DNA of 44,546 nt from positions 1-44,546 of the forward strand of contig CALMVA010000087.1 in the NCBI GenBank assembly GCA_937873035.1. The letters run 5' to 3'. Below the pieces are notes generated by a model that was not told the origin of the DNA, did no database searches, and was given only the letters and a program-made list of their open reading frames with translations. Positions 7,801 to 17,962 of the stretch are shown one piece after another. Position 1 is the first letter of the stretch. Every line of letters begins with the position of its first letter. Source of the stretch: an uncultured Sphingomonadaceae bacterium (GTDB lineage: Bacteria; Pseudomonadota; Alphaproteobacteria; Sphingomonadales; Sphingomonadaceae). A program made the translations under genes and the position numbers.

Positions 7801-10640
7801 TCTGCGGCCTCTGGCTGTGCGATCCGGCGCGAGTGCGCGGCCTGCGCTTCATATTCTTCCTGCCACTCTGACGGGCCGTTGGAAGGCGAAATCTGCACGG
7901 CCGTCACCTTATATTCGGGGCAGTTGGTCGCCCAGTCCGAATAGTCGGTGGTCACGACATTGGCTTGCGTCAGTGGGTGGTGGAAGGTGGTGTAGACCAC
8001 GCCCGGCGCTACGCGCTCTGTAACCGTCGCACGCAGCGTCGTTTCCCCCGCACGGCTGGCCAGCTTGACCCAGTCGCCCGATTTGATGCCGCGATTTTCA
8101 GCATCGACGGGGTGGATTTCCAGAAGGTCTTCTTCATGCCAGACGACATTGTCGGTGCGGCGGGTCTGCGCGCCGACATTATACTGGCTGAGGATGCGGC
8201 CCGTGGTCAGCAACAGTGGGAAGCGGGGGCCGGTCTTTTCATCGGTCGGGACATAATCCGTGACCACAAACCTGCCCTTGCCGCGCACAAAGCCATCGAC
8301 GTGCATGATCGGCGAGCCATCGGGGGCTGCATCATTGACGGGCCATTGCAGTGAGCCTTCACGGTCAAGCCGTTCAAAATTCACGCCCGCAAAGCTTGGC
8401 GTCAGACGCGCGATTTCGTCCATGATTTCGGACGGGTGAGTATAGTTCCACGCAAGCCCCATCGCTTGCGCGAGCTTTTGCGTAATTTCCCAATCCTCAT
8501 AACCATTGAGCGGCGTCATCACCTTGCGCACCGGCTGGATACGGCGTTCGGCATTGGTGAAGGTGCCGTTCTTCTCAAGGAAGGTCGAACCCGGCAGAAA
8601 GATATGCGCGTAGTTCGCCGTTTCGTTGAGGAAAAGGTCGTGCACGATCACACATTCCATTGCGGCAAGGCCTGCCGCCACATGGTGCGTATTCGGGTCT
8701 GACTGGAGAATATCCTCGCCCTGCACATAGAGCGCCTTGAACACGCCGTCGGTCGCGGCGTCGAGCATATTGGGGATGCGAAGACCCGGCTCGGCATCGA
8801 GCGGCACGCCCCATTCACCTTCGAACAGGCGGCGCGTTTCTGCGTCCGAGATGTGGCGATAGCCGGAAAGCTCGTGCGGGAAGCTGCCCATGTCGCACGC
8901 GCCCTGCACGTTGTTCTGGCCACGCAGCGGGTTCACGCCAACGCCACGACGGCCGATATTGCCCGTCGCCATGGCAAGATTGGCAATCGCCATGACGGTG
9001 GACGAACCCTGCGAATGTTCGGTGACGCCAAGGCCGTAATAGATCGCGCCATTACCGCCGGTCGCATAGAGGCGGGCTGCGGTCCGCAGGTCTTCTGCTG
9101 GCACTTGCGTAATAGATTCAAGAGTTTCTGGGCTATTTCTCTCTTGCGAAACGAACTCCGCCCAGTCGCGATATTCGTCCATCTCGCAGCGGCCACGCAC
9201 AAAAGCCTCGTTCACAAGGCCTTCGGTCACGATGGTATGCGCCATTGCTGTCAGCACCGCCACATTGGTGCCGGGGCGAAGGGCGAGATGATGTTGCGCC
9301 TCGATATGCGGCGAGCGGACAAGGTCTGTCCGGCGCGGATCGATGACGATCAGCTTGGCACCCTGACGCAGCCGCTTCTTCATGCGGCTGGCGAAAACCG
9401 GGTGGCCATCGGTCGGGTTGGCCCCGATGACGAGGATGACGTCGCTCTCTTCAACGCTGTCAAAATCCTGCGTGCCGGCGGAGGTGCCAAAGGTCGTCTT
9501 CAGGCCATAGCCCGTGGGGGAGTGGCAGACGCGGGCACAGGTATCGACATTGTTGTTGCCAAAGCCCGCGCGGATCAGCTTCTGGACGAGGAAGGTCTCT
9601 TCGTTTGTGCAGCGTGATGATGTGATGCCACCCAGCGCGCGCTTGCCATATTGGGCGCTGATGCGGTTGAGTTCTGAAGCTGCGTGCGTCAGCGCCTCTT
9701 CCCAGCTCACTTCCTGCCATGGCTGGTCAATTGAACTGCGGATCATGGGTTTCAGGATGCGCTCCTGATGCTGGGCATAGCCCCAGGCAAAGCGACCTTT
9801 CACGCAGCTATGGCCGCGATTGGCCTTGCCATCCTTCCACGGCACCATGCGGACGATCTGCTCGCCGCGCATTTCGGCGCGGAAGGTGCAGCCGACACCG
9901 CAATAAGCGCAGGTGGTGATGACCGCGCGTTCGGGCGTGCCGACTTCAACAACCTTCTTTTCAACGAGCGTCGCGGTGGGGCAAGCCTGCACACAGGCCC
10001 CGCACGAGACACATTCCGACCCAAGGAAATCATCCGAGGCAAGGCCCGCCGAAATCTTCGAGTCAAAGCCGCGCCCTTGCACGGTCAGCGCCAGCGTGCC
10101 CTGCACTTCGTCACACGCACGCACGCAGCGCGAGCAGGCGATGCATTTGGAGGGATCGAAATCGAAATAGGGGTTTGAATGGTCCTTGGCTTGGCCAAGA
10201 TGTGTGGCATCCGCCGCATAGCGCACATCGCGCAGGCCAACGGCACCCGCCTGATCCTGCAATTCGCAATCGCCATTGGCGGCACAAGTGAGGCAGTCGA
10301 GCGGGTGATCGGAGATGTAAAGCTCCATCACGCCCTTGCGCAGCTTCGCCAGATGCGGTGTCTGGGTGTGGACGACCATGCCCGGCTCGACGGGCGTCGT
10401 GCAACTGGCGGGCGTTCCACGGCGTCCGTCGATCTCGACAAGGCACAGGCGGCAGGAGCCGAAGGAAGAAAGGCTGTCGGTTGCGCACAGCTTGGGGATG
10501 GATGTGCCTTGCTCCGAGGCGGCGCGCATCACCGAGGTGCCCGCAGGCACCGTGACGTCGCGACCGTCGATGGTGAGCGTCACTTGCTCTGTGGAGCGTG
10601 ATTCCGGCGTGCCGAAATCGGCTTGCGGCTGGTAGGTCAT
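7797..10640 (-). CDS. fdsA: NAD-dependent formate dehydrogenase alpha subunit, molybdenum catalytic chain
   Basis: This 947-residue subunit oxidises formate to CO2 at a molybdenum site in the cytoplasm. Visible clusters in order: a [2Fe-2S] site with cysteines 52, 63, 66 and 80; a histidine-ligated [4Fe-4S] site (H112, C116, C119, C125); two ferredoxin sites (C166/169/172 with C176, and C210/213/216 with C220); and a [4Fe-4S] site near molybdenum (C244, C247, C251, C279). The molybdenum ligand is Cys372 in RVCHSPTGYGL, the position held by selenocysteine in E. coli FdhF, so this is a cysteine enzyme. The C-terminal domain is the molybdopterin dinucleotide binding fold. It overlaps fdsB and fdsD by four bases each. 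Confidence 0.97.
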   Translation of the reverse strand: MTYQPQADFGTPESRSTEQVTLTIDGRDVTVPAGTSVMRAASEQGTSIPKLCATDSLSSFGSCRLCLVEIDGRRGTPASCTTPVEPGMVVHTQTPHLAKLRKGVMELYISDHPLDCLTCAANGDCELQDQAGAVGLRDVRYAADATHLGQAKDHSNPYFDFDPSKCIACSRCVRACDEVQGTLALTVQGRGFDSKISAGLASDDFLGSECVSCGACVQACPTATLVEKKVVEVGTPERAVITTCAYCGVGCTFRAEMRGEQIVRMVPWKDGKANRGHSCVKGRFAWGYAQHQERILKPMIRSSIDQPWQEVSWEEALTHAASELNRISAQYGKRALGGITSSRCTNEETFLVQKLIRAGFGNNNVDTCARVCHSPTGYGLKTTFGTSAGTQDFDSVEESDVILVIGANPTDGHPVFASRMKKRLRQGAKLIVIDPRRTDLVRSPHIEAQHHLALRPGTNVAVLTAMAHTIVTEGLVNEAFVRGRCEMDEYRDWAEFVSQERNSPETLESITQVPAEDLRTAARLYATGGNGAIYYGLGVTEHSQGSSTVMAIANLAMATGNIGRRGVGVNPLRGQNNVQGACDMGSFPHELSGYRHISDAETRRLFEGEWGVPLDAEPGLRIPNMLDAATDGVFKALYVQGEDILQSDPNTHHVAAGLAAMECVIVHDLFLNETANYAHIFLPGSTFLEKNGTFTNAERRIQPVRKVMTPLNGYEDWEITQKLAQAMGLAWNYTHPSEIMDEIARLTPSFAGVNFERLDREGSLQWPVNDAAPDGSPIMHVDGFVRGKGRFVVTDYVPTDEKTGPRFPLLLTTGRILSQYNVGAQTRRTDNVVWHEEDLLEIHPVDAENRGIKSGDWVKLASRAGETTLRATVTERVAPGVVYTTFHHPLTQANVVTTDYSDWATNCPEYKVTAVQISPSNGPSEWQEEYEAQAAHSRRIAQPEAAE

Positions 10641-12100
10641 GCCTTGCTCCTCACCACAAAGTCGTCGCGGAAATGCGTGAGCGCGGACAGCACGGGATAG
10701 GGCGTGAATCCGCCAAGCGCACAGAGCGACCCGAATTTCATTGTATCACAAAGATCCTCGATGAGCGCGATATTCGCGTCGACATTTTCGCCGGAAAGCA
10801 CCCGGTCGAGCGTTTCGACGCCGCGTGTCGAGCCGAGGCGGCAGGGTGTGCATTTGCCGCAGCTTTCAGCCGCGCAGAACGCCATCGCAAAGCGCGCTTG
10901 TTTCGCCATATCGACGCTGTCGTCGAACACCACGAGGCCGCCATGCCCGATAAGGCCATCCACGGCGGTAAAGGCTTCATAGTCGAACGGCGTGTCGAAC
11001 TGGCTTGGCGGATGATAGGCACCCAGTGGCCCGCCAACCTGCACCGCGCGCACCGGACGGCCAGAGGCCGTGCCGCCGCCAATCTCGTTCACCAGCGCGC
11101 CAAGCGTGATGCCAAAGGCCGTTTCAAACAGCCCGCCATGCTTCACATTGCCCGCGATCTGGATAGGCATCGTCCCGCGAGAACGGCCCATGCCATAGGC
11201 GGCATAGGCCTCTGCACCATGCGCCATCACCCAGGGCACGGTCGCGAGCGTCAGCACGTTGTTGACGACGGTCGGCTTGCCGAACAGACCTTCGAGCGCG
11301 GGTAACGGCGGCTTGGCGCGCACCTCGCCACGCTTGCCTTCCAGCGAATTCAGGAGCGAGGTTTCCTCGCCGCACACATAAGCCCCCGCGCCAATGCGGA
11401 TTTCCAGCGTGAAAGGCGCAATCAGGTGCGCGCAGGCCCGCACGGCGGCGTCCATCTTGGCAATCGCGTGTGGATATTCCGAGCGGATATAAACATAACC
11501 CTTCGTCGCGCCCACCGCATGGCCCGCAATCGCCATGCCCTCGATGAGCATGAAGGGATCACCTTCCATCACCATGCGGTCGGCAAAGGTGCCGCTATCG
11601 CCCTCGTCGGCATTGCAGACGATGTATTTCTGGGGCGCGGTGGCTCCGGCCACGGTCTTCCACTTGATGCCTGCGGGAAAGCCAGCGCCGCCGCGTCCGC
11701 GCAGACCAGAGGCTGTCACGGCATCGATGGTTGCAGCCGGGCCAATCTCGCGCGCCTTGGCAAGGCCCTGCCAGCCGCCAGTGGCGTAATAGTCGTCCAG
11801 ACTGGTCGGGCGTGTCTTGCCCGCCCGCGCAAAGGTCAGTCGCTGCTGCCGGGCAATGAAGGGGTGGGCCGCAATCGGGCCGATGCAAATCGCATCAGCG
11901 CCGCCTGCAAGAATGTCTGCTACGTCGCCGGGAGAGGCGGGGCCAAAGCCGATGCCGTTGATCTCAACGAGCGGTTCCAGCCAGTGCATCCCCCATGAGG
12001 AGACGCGCTCGACCTCAGCGCCTGCCTTTTCAAAAGCGGCGGCAACGGCATCTGCGCCGCAGGCCAGCGCCACGGCATCGTCTGAAATGCGGACTTTCAT
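10637..12100 (-). CDS. fdsB: NAD-dependent formate dehydrogenase beta subunit, NADH/FMN chain
   Basis: The beta subunit carries FMN and one [4Fe-4S] cluster and reduces NAD+ with electrons from FdsA. It is a NuoF homologue with an extra N-terminal thioredoxin-like region of about 100 residues. Seen: the FMN/NAD loop GRGGAGFP (135-142), the NADEGDSGTF segment, CGEETSLLNSLEG (243-255), and the cluster cysteines 414, 417, 420 (ESCGKCTPC) and 460. ATG 12100 gives 487 residues and overlaps fdsG by four bases; the longer open frame upstream lies over fdsG and shows no homology. Confidence 0.96.
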   Translation of the reverse strand: MKVRISDDAVALACGADAVAAAFEKAGAEVERVSSWGMHWLEPLVEINGIGFGPASPGDVADILAGGADAICIGPIAAHPFIARQQRLTFARAGKTRPTSLDDYYATGGWQGLAKAREIGPAATIDAVTASGLRGRGGAGFPAGIKWKTVAGATAPQKYIVCNADEGDSGTFADRMVMEGDPFMLIEGMAIAGHAVGATKGYVYIRSEYPHAIAKMDAAVRACAHLIAPFTLEIRIGAGAYVCGEETSLLNSLEGKRGEVRAKPPLPALEGLFGKPTVVNNVLTLATVPWVMAHGAEAYAAYGMGRSRGTMPIQIAGNVKHGGLFETAFGITLGALVNEIGGGTASGRPVRAVQVGGPLGAYHPPSQFDTPFDYEAFTAVDGLIGHGGLVVFDDSVDMAKQARFAMAFCAAESCGKCTPCRLGSTRGVETLDRVLSGENVDANIALIEDLCDTMKFGSLCALGGFTPYPVLSALTHFRDDFVVRSKA

Positions 12101-12504
12101 GCCGCGTTGACCAGTGCTTTCAGCCGCTCTCCATCCAGCCGGGCATAAACATCGGAGCCGACCATCGCAGCGGGACCAACCGCGCACAGGCCGAGACAGT
12201 AAACTGTCTCTATCTTGACAGAGGTGTCGGCGGGAAGGGCGGCTGCAAGCGCATCCACACCACGCGCCTGACAGGCTTCGGCACGACACAGCTTGATGAC
12301 AGGCCGCGCATCGGGCGCGGACTTGAAATCATGGTAGAAGCTGACCACGCCGTGCACTTCGGCACGCGTCAGGTTCAGGTCTTGCGCAATCGCGCGGATG
12401 GCGTCCTCGCTGACATGGCCAAACGCCGCCTGCACATCGTGCAATATCGGGAGCAAAGGCCCTTCACGCCCCTTGTGCCGGGCAAGAATGTCAGCGAGGC
12501 TCAT
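12097..12504 (-). CDS. fdsG: NAD-dependent formate dehydrogenase gamma subunit, [2Fe-2S] chain
   Basis: This is a NuoE-like thioredoxin-fold subunit of 135 residues holding a [2Fe-2S] cluster. The four ligands are visible as Cys73 and Cys78 (CRAEAC) and Cys103 and Cys107 (CLGLC). The VHGVVSFYHDF segment before them is typical of the family. It sits five bases after the upstream VOC gene, counted in the direction of transcription, and overlaps fdsB, giving the classic G-B-A order. Complex I NuoE is ruled out by the neighbouring molybdenum subunit and fdsD. Confidence 0.95.
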   Translation of the reverse strand: MSLADILARHKGREGPLLPILHDVQAAFGHVSEDAIRAIAQDLNLTRAEVHGVVSFYHDFKSAPDARPVIKLCRAEACQARGVDALAAALPADTSVKIETVYCLGLCAVGPAAMVGSDVYARLDGERLKALVNAA

Positions 12505-12509
12505 ATCAA

Positions 12510-12890
12510 TCAGGCTTCCGGCGGAGCGAAGGCGCAGATCTTGTTGCCAACGGGATCGCGCAGATACGCGCCATAGGGATTGCCGGGCGCGCCAGCGCGG
12601 TTGCCGGGCGCACCTTCATCGCTGCCGCCATTGGCAACGCCGGCGGCATGGAAAGCATCGACAGCCGCCTTGTCGGGTGCCTGAAAACCGATGGTGCCGC
12701 CATTGGAGTGCGTGGCCGCATTGCCATCAGCGGGCTTCATCACGAGCAGCTTGCCGGTGGGCGTTGCATAAACGCAGGTGCGCTCATTGACCTGACCGAT
12801 GCTGGCGACGCCAAGCGGGGTGAGGACGGCATCGTAAAACTTCTTCGAGGCGTCGAGGTCTTGGGCGCTGACGCAGAGGTGCGTGTACAT
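12510..12890 (-). CDS. VOC (glyoxalase-fold) family protein, downstream copy
   Basis: The 126-residue protein has the vicinal-oxygen-chelate pattern: MYTHLCVSAQDLDASKKFYDAVL at the start, a GTIGFQAPD strand with AVDAFHAAGVANGG in the middle, and YGAYLRDPVGNKICAF at the end. Possible metal ligands are His4 and the Tyr/Asp region near the C terminus; the usual glutamate ligand is not obvious. It is paralogous to the neighbour at 12939-13316. A strong AGGAGAG site supports the start. Its position between class III ADH and fdsG suggests a link to formaldehyde or glutathione-adduct handling, but no reaction can be assigned. Confidence 0.85.
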   Translation of the reverse strand: MYTHLCVSAQDLDASKKFYDAVLTPLGVASIGQVNERTCVYATPTGKLLVMKPADGNAATHSNGGTIGFQAPDKAAVDAFHAAGVANGGSDEGAPGNRAGAPGNPYGAYLRDPVGNKICAFAPPEA

Positions 12891-12938
12891 TCTTCTCTCC
12901 TGATTGGGTGGGCGGGGGCGCTTGGCCCCCGGCCCGGA

Positions 12939-13316
12939 TTACATACGCTTCAAGGCGCAGATCTTGTTGCCCGAAGGATCACGCAGATAGGCAAGATACA
13001 TACTGCCCATGTCGCCGGTGCGGATGCCGGGCGCGTCTTCACAGGTCGTGCCACCATTGGCGCAGCCCGCCGCGTGCCAGGCGTCGCCCTGTTCTGGCGA
13101 GTCGACGTTGAAGCCGATGGTGCCACCATTGGCGGCCGTTGCGGGCTGGCCGTTGATCGGCGTGGAAATGGCGAAAATGCCTGTTTGGGTCATGTAGAAT
13201 ACACGGCCCTTATCGTCCTGCACGCCTGCGGGCACGCCAAGCGTGGCAAACAGCGCGTCGTAGAACTTTTTCGAGGCGGCAAGATCGCTCGCCCCCAGCA
13301 TGATGTGGCTGAACAT
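12939..13316 (-). CDS. VOC (glyoxalase-fold) family protein, upstream copy
   Basis: This 125-residue VOC protein shares its plan with the next gene: MFSHIMLGASDLAASKKFYDALF, GGTIGFNVDSPEQGDAWHAAGCANGG, and YLAYLRDPSGNKICAL. The near-identical C-terminal AYLRDP-GNKICA motif shows that the two arose by tandem duplication. It lies 32 bp after adhC in the direction of transcription. VOC genes often accompany glutathione-dependent formaldehyde dehydrogenase in alphaproteobacteria (from memory of genome contexts). Whether it binds a metal or a glutathione adduct is unknown. Confidence 0.85.
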   Translation of the reverse strand: MFSHIMLGASDLAASKKFYDALFATLGVPAGVQDDKGRVFYMTQTGIFAISTPINGQPATAANGGTIGFNVDSPEQGDAWHAAGCANGGTTCEDAPGIRTGDMGSMYLAYLRDPSGNKICALKRM

Positions 13317-13348
13317 TGCGTTTCTCTCCTTATTGTCGATTCGCGCGA

Positions 13349-14461
<1,113 letters not shown>

Positions 14462-14621
14462 GGGTCTGCTCTCCTTGCCAAATGGACCAAAGAACGCTTC
14501 CTAGCCAAGGGCGGGTTCGTCGTCCAACGGCGATCTCATTTATGTATGCAACACTTACTAAAATAATGAGGCCAGTCAACAGCATCGATAACCTTGCGCT
14601 GCGTTTCAGAATGAAATCTGG

Positions 14622-15551
14622 TCAGTGGCGCGCGAGAAACGGCAGATGCGCACTGGCGAGGGCTTTGGGGTCTTCGATCATCGGCACATGGGCGATGTGC
14701 TCGAATATCACGGCTTCACAGCCTTTGATGCCCTGTTGGAGCACCGGGACCGAACTGACGTCGATCAATCGATCATGCCGCCCCCAAATGACGAGCGTGG
14801 GCGTGTTTATCTCGCCCAGTCGATCATTCACGGGGTTGTTGAGCGAATCCTCGGCAATTACGGCAAAGATCTGGTCCAGCAACGCTTCGCGGCGCTTGGC
14901 GTCGTTGAACATCACTTTCTTGAACTGGGCGGGGATGGGGCGAGGCTTGTGGGCCACAAAGGCGAGCAGCCTGTCCACATCTGCGGGCGCACGCACCACA
15001 AGCGGGCTTTGGCCTTCGCTTGCCAGTTGTTGCAGCTCGCTTTCATTCGCCCCGACGACGCCGGCATTATTGAGCAATGTAAGCGAGGTAAGCTTATGCG
15101 GGTGGTCGAGCGCGGCTTGAAGCGCGATGAAGCCGCCCATGCTATTTCCCGACAGGTGGCAGCGGTCCACGCCAAGTGCATCGAGAAAACGAACAAGACG
15201 CGCGGTTTGTGCGCTGATTGCGTAATCCCGTTCCGTCGAAAGATCGCTCTCGCCAAAACCCGGAAGGTCGGGGATGATGACGTGATATTGGTCGGTCAGA
15301 TGAGGGGCGTAAAAGGCCCAATTGTCCTTGTCTGCGCCAAAACCGTGCACCAGCACGACCGTTTCTCCATCTGCGGGCCCACCTTCAAGATAGGGCCAGT
15401 CAATCCCGTCTACGTTGATCGTCTTGCGGGTCAGCCGCGCTTTACGCCGCAATGCGTTTTGGAGTTGCCGGAAAACTGCTGCAGGGGCGAACCAGTAGAG
15501 CAGCAGGGGAATGGCGATGGAAAGTGCAGCGATGATGATAATAATATTCAT
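14622..15551 (-). CDS. Membrane-anchored alpha/beta hydrolase
   Basis: The 309-residue protein starts with a hydrophobic anchor (MNIIIIIAALSIAIPLLLYWFA), followed by an alpha/beta hydrolase domain. Visible elements are the oxyanion HGFGADKDNW, the nucleophile elbow GNSMGG, the acid segment WGRHDRLID and a late histidine in HIAHVPMIEDP. It resembles the anchored lipase/esterase family with a GNSMGG elbow seen in Moraxella-type lipases (family resemblance only). It sits on the same strand as adhC, 160 bp upstream of it, so the two need not be cotranscribed. The sequence is not of the esterase-D type, so I do not propose it as S-formylglutathione hydrolase. Confidence 0.8.
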   Translation of the reverse strand: MNIIIIIAALSIAIPLLLYWFAPAAVFRQLQNALRRKARLTRKTINVDGIDWPYLEGGPADGETVVLVHGFGADKDNWAFYAPHLTDQYHVIIPDLPGFGESDLSTERDYAISAQTARLVRFLDALGVDRCHLSGNSMGGFIALQAALDHPHKLTSLTLLNNAGVVGANESELQQLASEGQSPLVVRAPADVDRLLAFVAHKPRPIPAQFKKVMFNDAKRREALLDQIFAVIAEDSLNNPVNDRLGEINTPTLVIWGRHDRLIDVSSVPVLQQGIKGCEAVIFEHIAHVPMIEDPKALASAHLPFLARH

Positions 15552-15582
15552 TTAATCAATGCCTTGAATTTCATTTATGAAT

Positions 15583-16440
15583 TTATTTCGAAGTTAGATG
15601 GGCATCGATCCATGCGCAAAGCTGATCCAGCACCATCTCGCGCTCTGGCTCGTTGAACACCTCGTGATAGAGGCCGTCGAGCAACTCGAAGCGTTTGTCG
15701 GACGAGCCGATGCGCGCGAACATCTCTTGCGCGCCTTCGGGAGATGCGAGGCTGTCTTTGCTGCCATGCAGGATGAGCAGTGGCAGATGAATGTCGGATG
15801 CCCGTGCGTGCACGCGCGCCATTGCATCCAGCATTTCAGACGCCAGCCGCGCGCTCATCTTGCCGGTATGGACAAGCGGATCGGCGCGATAGGCCGCAAC
15901 CACTTGGGGATCGCGGCTGATGGCGGCGGAGTCGAGTTGCAAGATGCCCGTCTTGGGCAGGAAGCGGGAAAGCAGGCGGCCGATGACGAGCGTGGCTGCT
16001 GTCGGCGGCGCGCCGGGCTTGAGCGCGGGGCCAGAGAGGATTGCGCCGGCATAGTCGCTCTGGCACGAAAGCAGGTGTGCGGTTGCGATAAGGCCGCCCA
16101 TGCTGTGGCCGATGAGGATGCGCGGAAGATCAGGAAATTCGTTCCTCGCCATGTCCAGCAATGACGTCATGCCATCACAAAAGACCGAAAAGCGCGGAAC
16201 GTGGCCGCGTGCACCATCCGAGCGGCCATGGCCCCAATGATCGACTGCGAAAACGGCGATGCCGTGCTGATTGAGCCGGGCGGCGACATGGTCGTAGCGG
16301 CCGAGATGCTCGGCATAGCCATGCGCCAGCAACACGACTCCGCGCGGCGAAGCCTCTGGAAGCCAGCGCTGGAAGAAAAGTTTTGACCCCGCGCCCGCAG
16401 AAGACGGGCCAAGCGTCAACACGCCGGATGATTGCCCCAC
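15583..16440 (-). CDS. Monoacylglycerol lipase-like alpha/beta hydrolase
   Basis: The product has the lysophospholipase/monoacylglycerol lipase plan: LAHGYAEHLGRYDHVA (oxyanion), DHWGHGRSDGARGHV, nucleophile elbow GHSMGG, acid LHGSKDSLASPEG, and a catalytic histidine near the end (GLYHEVFNEPER). Such enzymes release fatty acids from monoacylglycerols or lysolipids in the cytosol. GTG at 16440 (285 residues) is preferred because AGGAGGG lies directly upstream; an ATG at 16500 would add 20 unconserved residues. It is followed after 31 bp by the second hydrolase on the same strand, so they may form a pair. Confidence 0.85.
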   Translation of the reverse strand: MGQSSGVLTLGPSSAGAGSKLFFQRWLPEASPRGVVLLAHGYAEHLGRYDHVAARLNQHGIAVFAVDHWGHGRSDGARGHVPRFSVFCDGMTSLLDMARNEFPDLPRILIGHSMGGLIATAHLLSCQSDYAGAILSGPALKPGAPPTAATLVIGRLLSRFLPKTGILQLDSAAISRDPQVVAAYRADPLVHTGKMSARLASEMLDAMARVHARASDIHLPLLILHGSKDSLASPEGAQEMFARIGSSDKRFELLDGLYHEVFNEPEREMVLDQLCAWIDAHLTSK

Positions 16441-16630
16441 ATACCCTCCTATGCAGCCAGAATTCGGGTCTGCGCGGTAAATTATGCAAGTCAGGCTCAT
16501 TGATGTCCAATGATTTGGAACGCGGTTCCATTCCGTACAAATGCAGTTTGATGCGGGTCAAGGCGCGCACTGGCCTTGACGACGAGTAACATCCACAGCA
16601 ACGGCAGATCGCACGCAAGGGAGAGTGAAG

Positions 16631-17860
16631 ATGCGCAAGGCGGACGTCATCATCGTAGGGGCAGGGCATGGGGGCGCGCAGGCTGCTGTGGCGCTGCGCC
16701 AGCTGGGCTTTGAAGGGTCGATCCTGATGATCGGGCGTGAAAACGAGCCACCTTATGAGCGTCCCCCGCTCTCCAAGGAATATATGGCGCGCGAAAAGGA
16801 GTTCGAGCGGCTCTACATCCGTCCGGCGCAATTCTGGGCCGACAAGAATATTGAGCTTATGCTGGGCGAAGAAGTCACCCTGGTTGACCCTCAGGCACGC
16901 ACGGTCGCTCTCTCCAGCGGCGTATCGCTTGCATATGGCGATCTCATCTGGGCTGGCGGCGGTGATCCGCGCCGTCTTTCGTGCCCCGGCGCCGATCTCA
17001 AGGGCGTGCATGGCGTGCGCACGCGCGACGATGCGGATGCCATCATGGGTGAGCTTGAAGGCGTGGATCACGTTGTCGTGGTCGGTGGCGGCTATATCGG
17101 GCTTGAGGCGGCGGCCGTGCTCACAAAGCTGGGCAAGAAGGTGACGCTGCTTGAGGCTTTGCCGCGCGTTCTGGCCCGCGTTGCGGGCGAGCAGTTGTCC
17201 GCCTTTTACGAAGCCGAGCATCGCGCGCACGGCGTTGATCTACGGACCGAATGCGGGCTGACTGAGATTCTCGGCAAGGATGGCCATGTGGCGGGCGTGA
17301 AGCTTGCCGATGGCGAAGTGATCGACGCGCAGATGGTGATTGTCGGCATCGGCATCATTCCAGCCGTCCAGCCGCTTATCGCAGCGGGCGCCCAGGGCGC
17401 CAACGGCGTGGACGTCAACGAATTCTGCCAGACGAGCCTGCCGCACGTCTATGCCATTGGCGATTGCGCCGCACATTCAAATGGTTTTGCAGAAGGTGCC
17501 ATTATCCGTCTGGAATCAGTGCAAAATGCTAACGATCAGGCAAAGATTGCCGCTCAGTCCATCACGGGGTCGGCTCAGGCTTATGCCGCGACGCCGTGGT
17601 TCTGGTCGAACCAATATGATCTCAAGCTTCAGACGGTTGGTCTGTCGACTGGCCATGATGCAACCGTGACGCGCGGCGACCCTGCCACGCGCAGCTTCTC
17701 GGTGATCTACACCAAGGGCGGAAAGGTGATCGCGCTCGATTGTGTCAACAGCGTCAAAGACTATGCGCAGGGGCGCAAGCTGGTGGAAGCGCGCGCGGAA
17801 ATTGCCGCTGAAACGCTGGCGAACACCGAGGTCGCGTTGAAGGATATGCTGCCCGCCTAG
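16631..17860 (+). CDS. FAD-dependent ferredoxin reductase (putidaredoxin/rhodocoxin reductase type)
   Basis: The 409-residue flavoprotein passes electrons from NAD(P)H to a [2Fe-2S] ferredoxin that would feed a P450 or dioxygenase. Seen: the N-terminal FAD loop [11 protein letters not shown], the [11 protein letters not shown] motif typical of this family, a second dinucleotide fold [17 protein letters not shown], and the FAD-closing YAIGDCAAH. The C-terminal reductase domain follows. ATG 16631 has AGGGAGAG about nine bases upstream; an in-frame GTG at 16625 is closer to it and less likely. No ferredoxin or oxygenase lies beside it, so its partner is encoded elsewhere. The stop codon is the first triplet of an inverted repeat. 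Confidence 0.9.
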   Translation: MRKADVIIVGAGHGGAQAAVALRQLGFEGSILMIGRENEPPYERPPLSKEYMAREKEFERLYIRPAQFWADKNIELMLGEEVTLVDPQARTVALSSGVSLAYGDLIWAGGGDPRRLSCPGADLKGVHGVRTRDDADAIMGELEGVDHVVVVGGGYIGLEAAAVLTKLGKKVTLLEALPRVLARVAGEQLSAFYEAEHRAHGVDLRTECGLTEILGKDGHVAGVKLADGEVIDAQMVIVGIGIIPAVQPLIAAGAQGANGVDVNEFCQTSLPHVYAIGDCAAHSNGFAEGAIIRLESVQNANDQAKIAAQSITGSAQAYAATPWFWSNQYDLKLQTVGLSTGHDATVTRGDPATRSFSVIYTKGGKVIALDCVNSVKDYAQGRKLVEARAEIAAETLANTEVALKDMLPA

Positions 17861-17962
17861 AGCGATTTCGAGTAAGGTGGAAACACCGAGCGGCTTGGAA
17901 ATCGCGAAAAAACAAACAATCTGGAGCGCGGTTTTGAGTCCATCAAAACCGAACACGCTCTA
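17858..17962. terminator. Convergent terminator built from a dispersed repeat
   Basis: TAGAGCG at 17858-17864 and CGCTCTA at 17956-17962 are the outer arms, and both contain the TAG stop of a flanking gene (ferredoxin reductase on plus, glpD on minus). Inside, CGGTTTTGA (17929-17937) pairs with TCAAAACCG (17943-17951) around five bases. The left end resembles the segment at 35482-35516 (about 26 of 35 bases), so this is probably a copy of an intergenic repeat family. Confidence 0.6.

Noticed and set aside
12101..12289. N-terminal extension of the fdsB frame
   Set aside because: It lies over fdsG in another frame and is cysteine/arginine-rich without homology.
7594..12504. Part of respiratory complex I (NuoE/NuoF/NuoG)
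   Set aside because: FdsA has the molybdenum-ligating Cys372, fdsD and fdhD are adjacent, and no other nuo genes are present.
14622..16440. One of the two hydrolases as the missing S-formylglutathione hydrolase
   Set aside because: Both have lipase-type elbows and architecture, and one is membrane anchored; neither resembles esterase D.
16175..17230. Long minus-strand frame across the lipase and ferredoxin reductase starts
   Set aside because: It covers two well-supported genes and the divergent promoter region; its sequence is a frame shadow.
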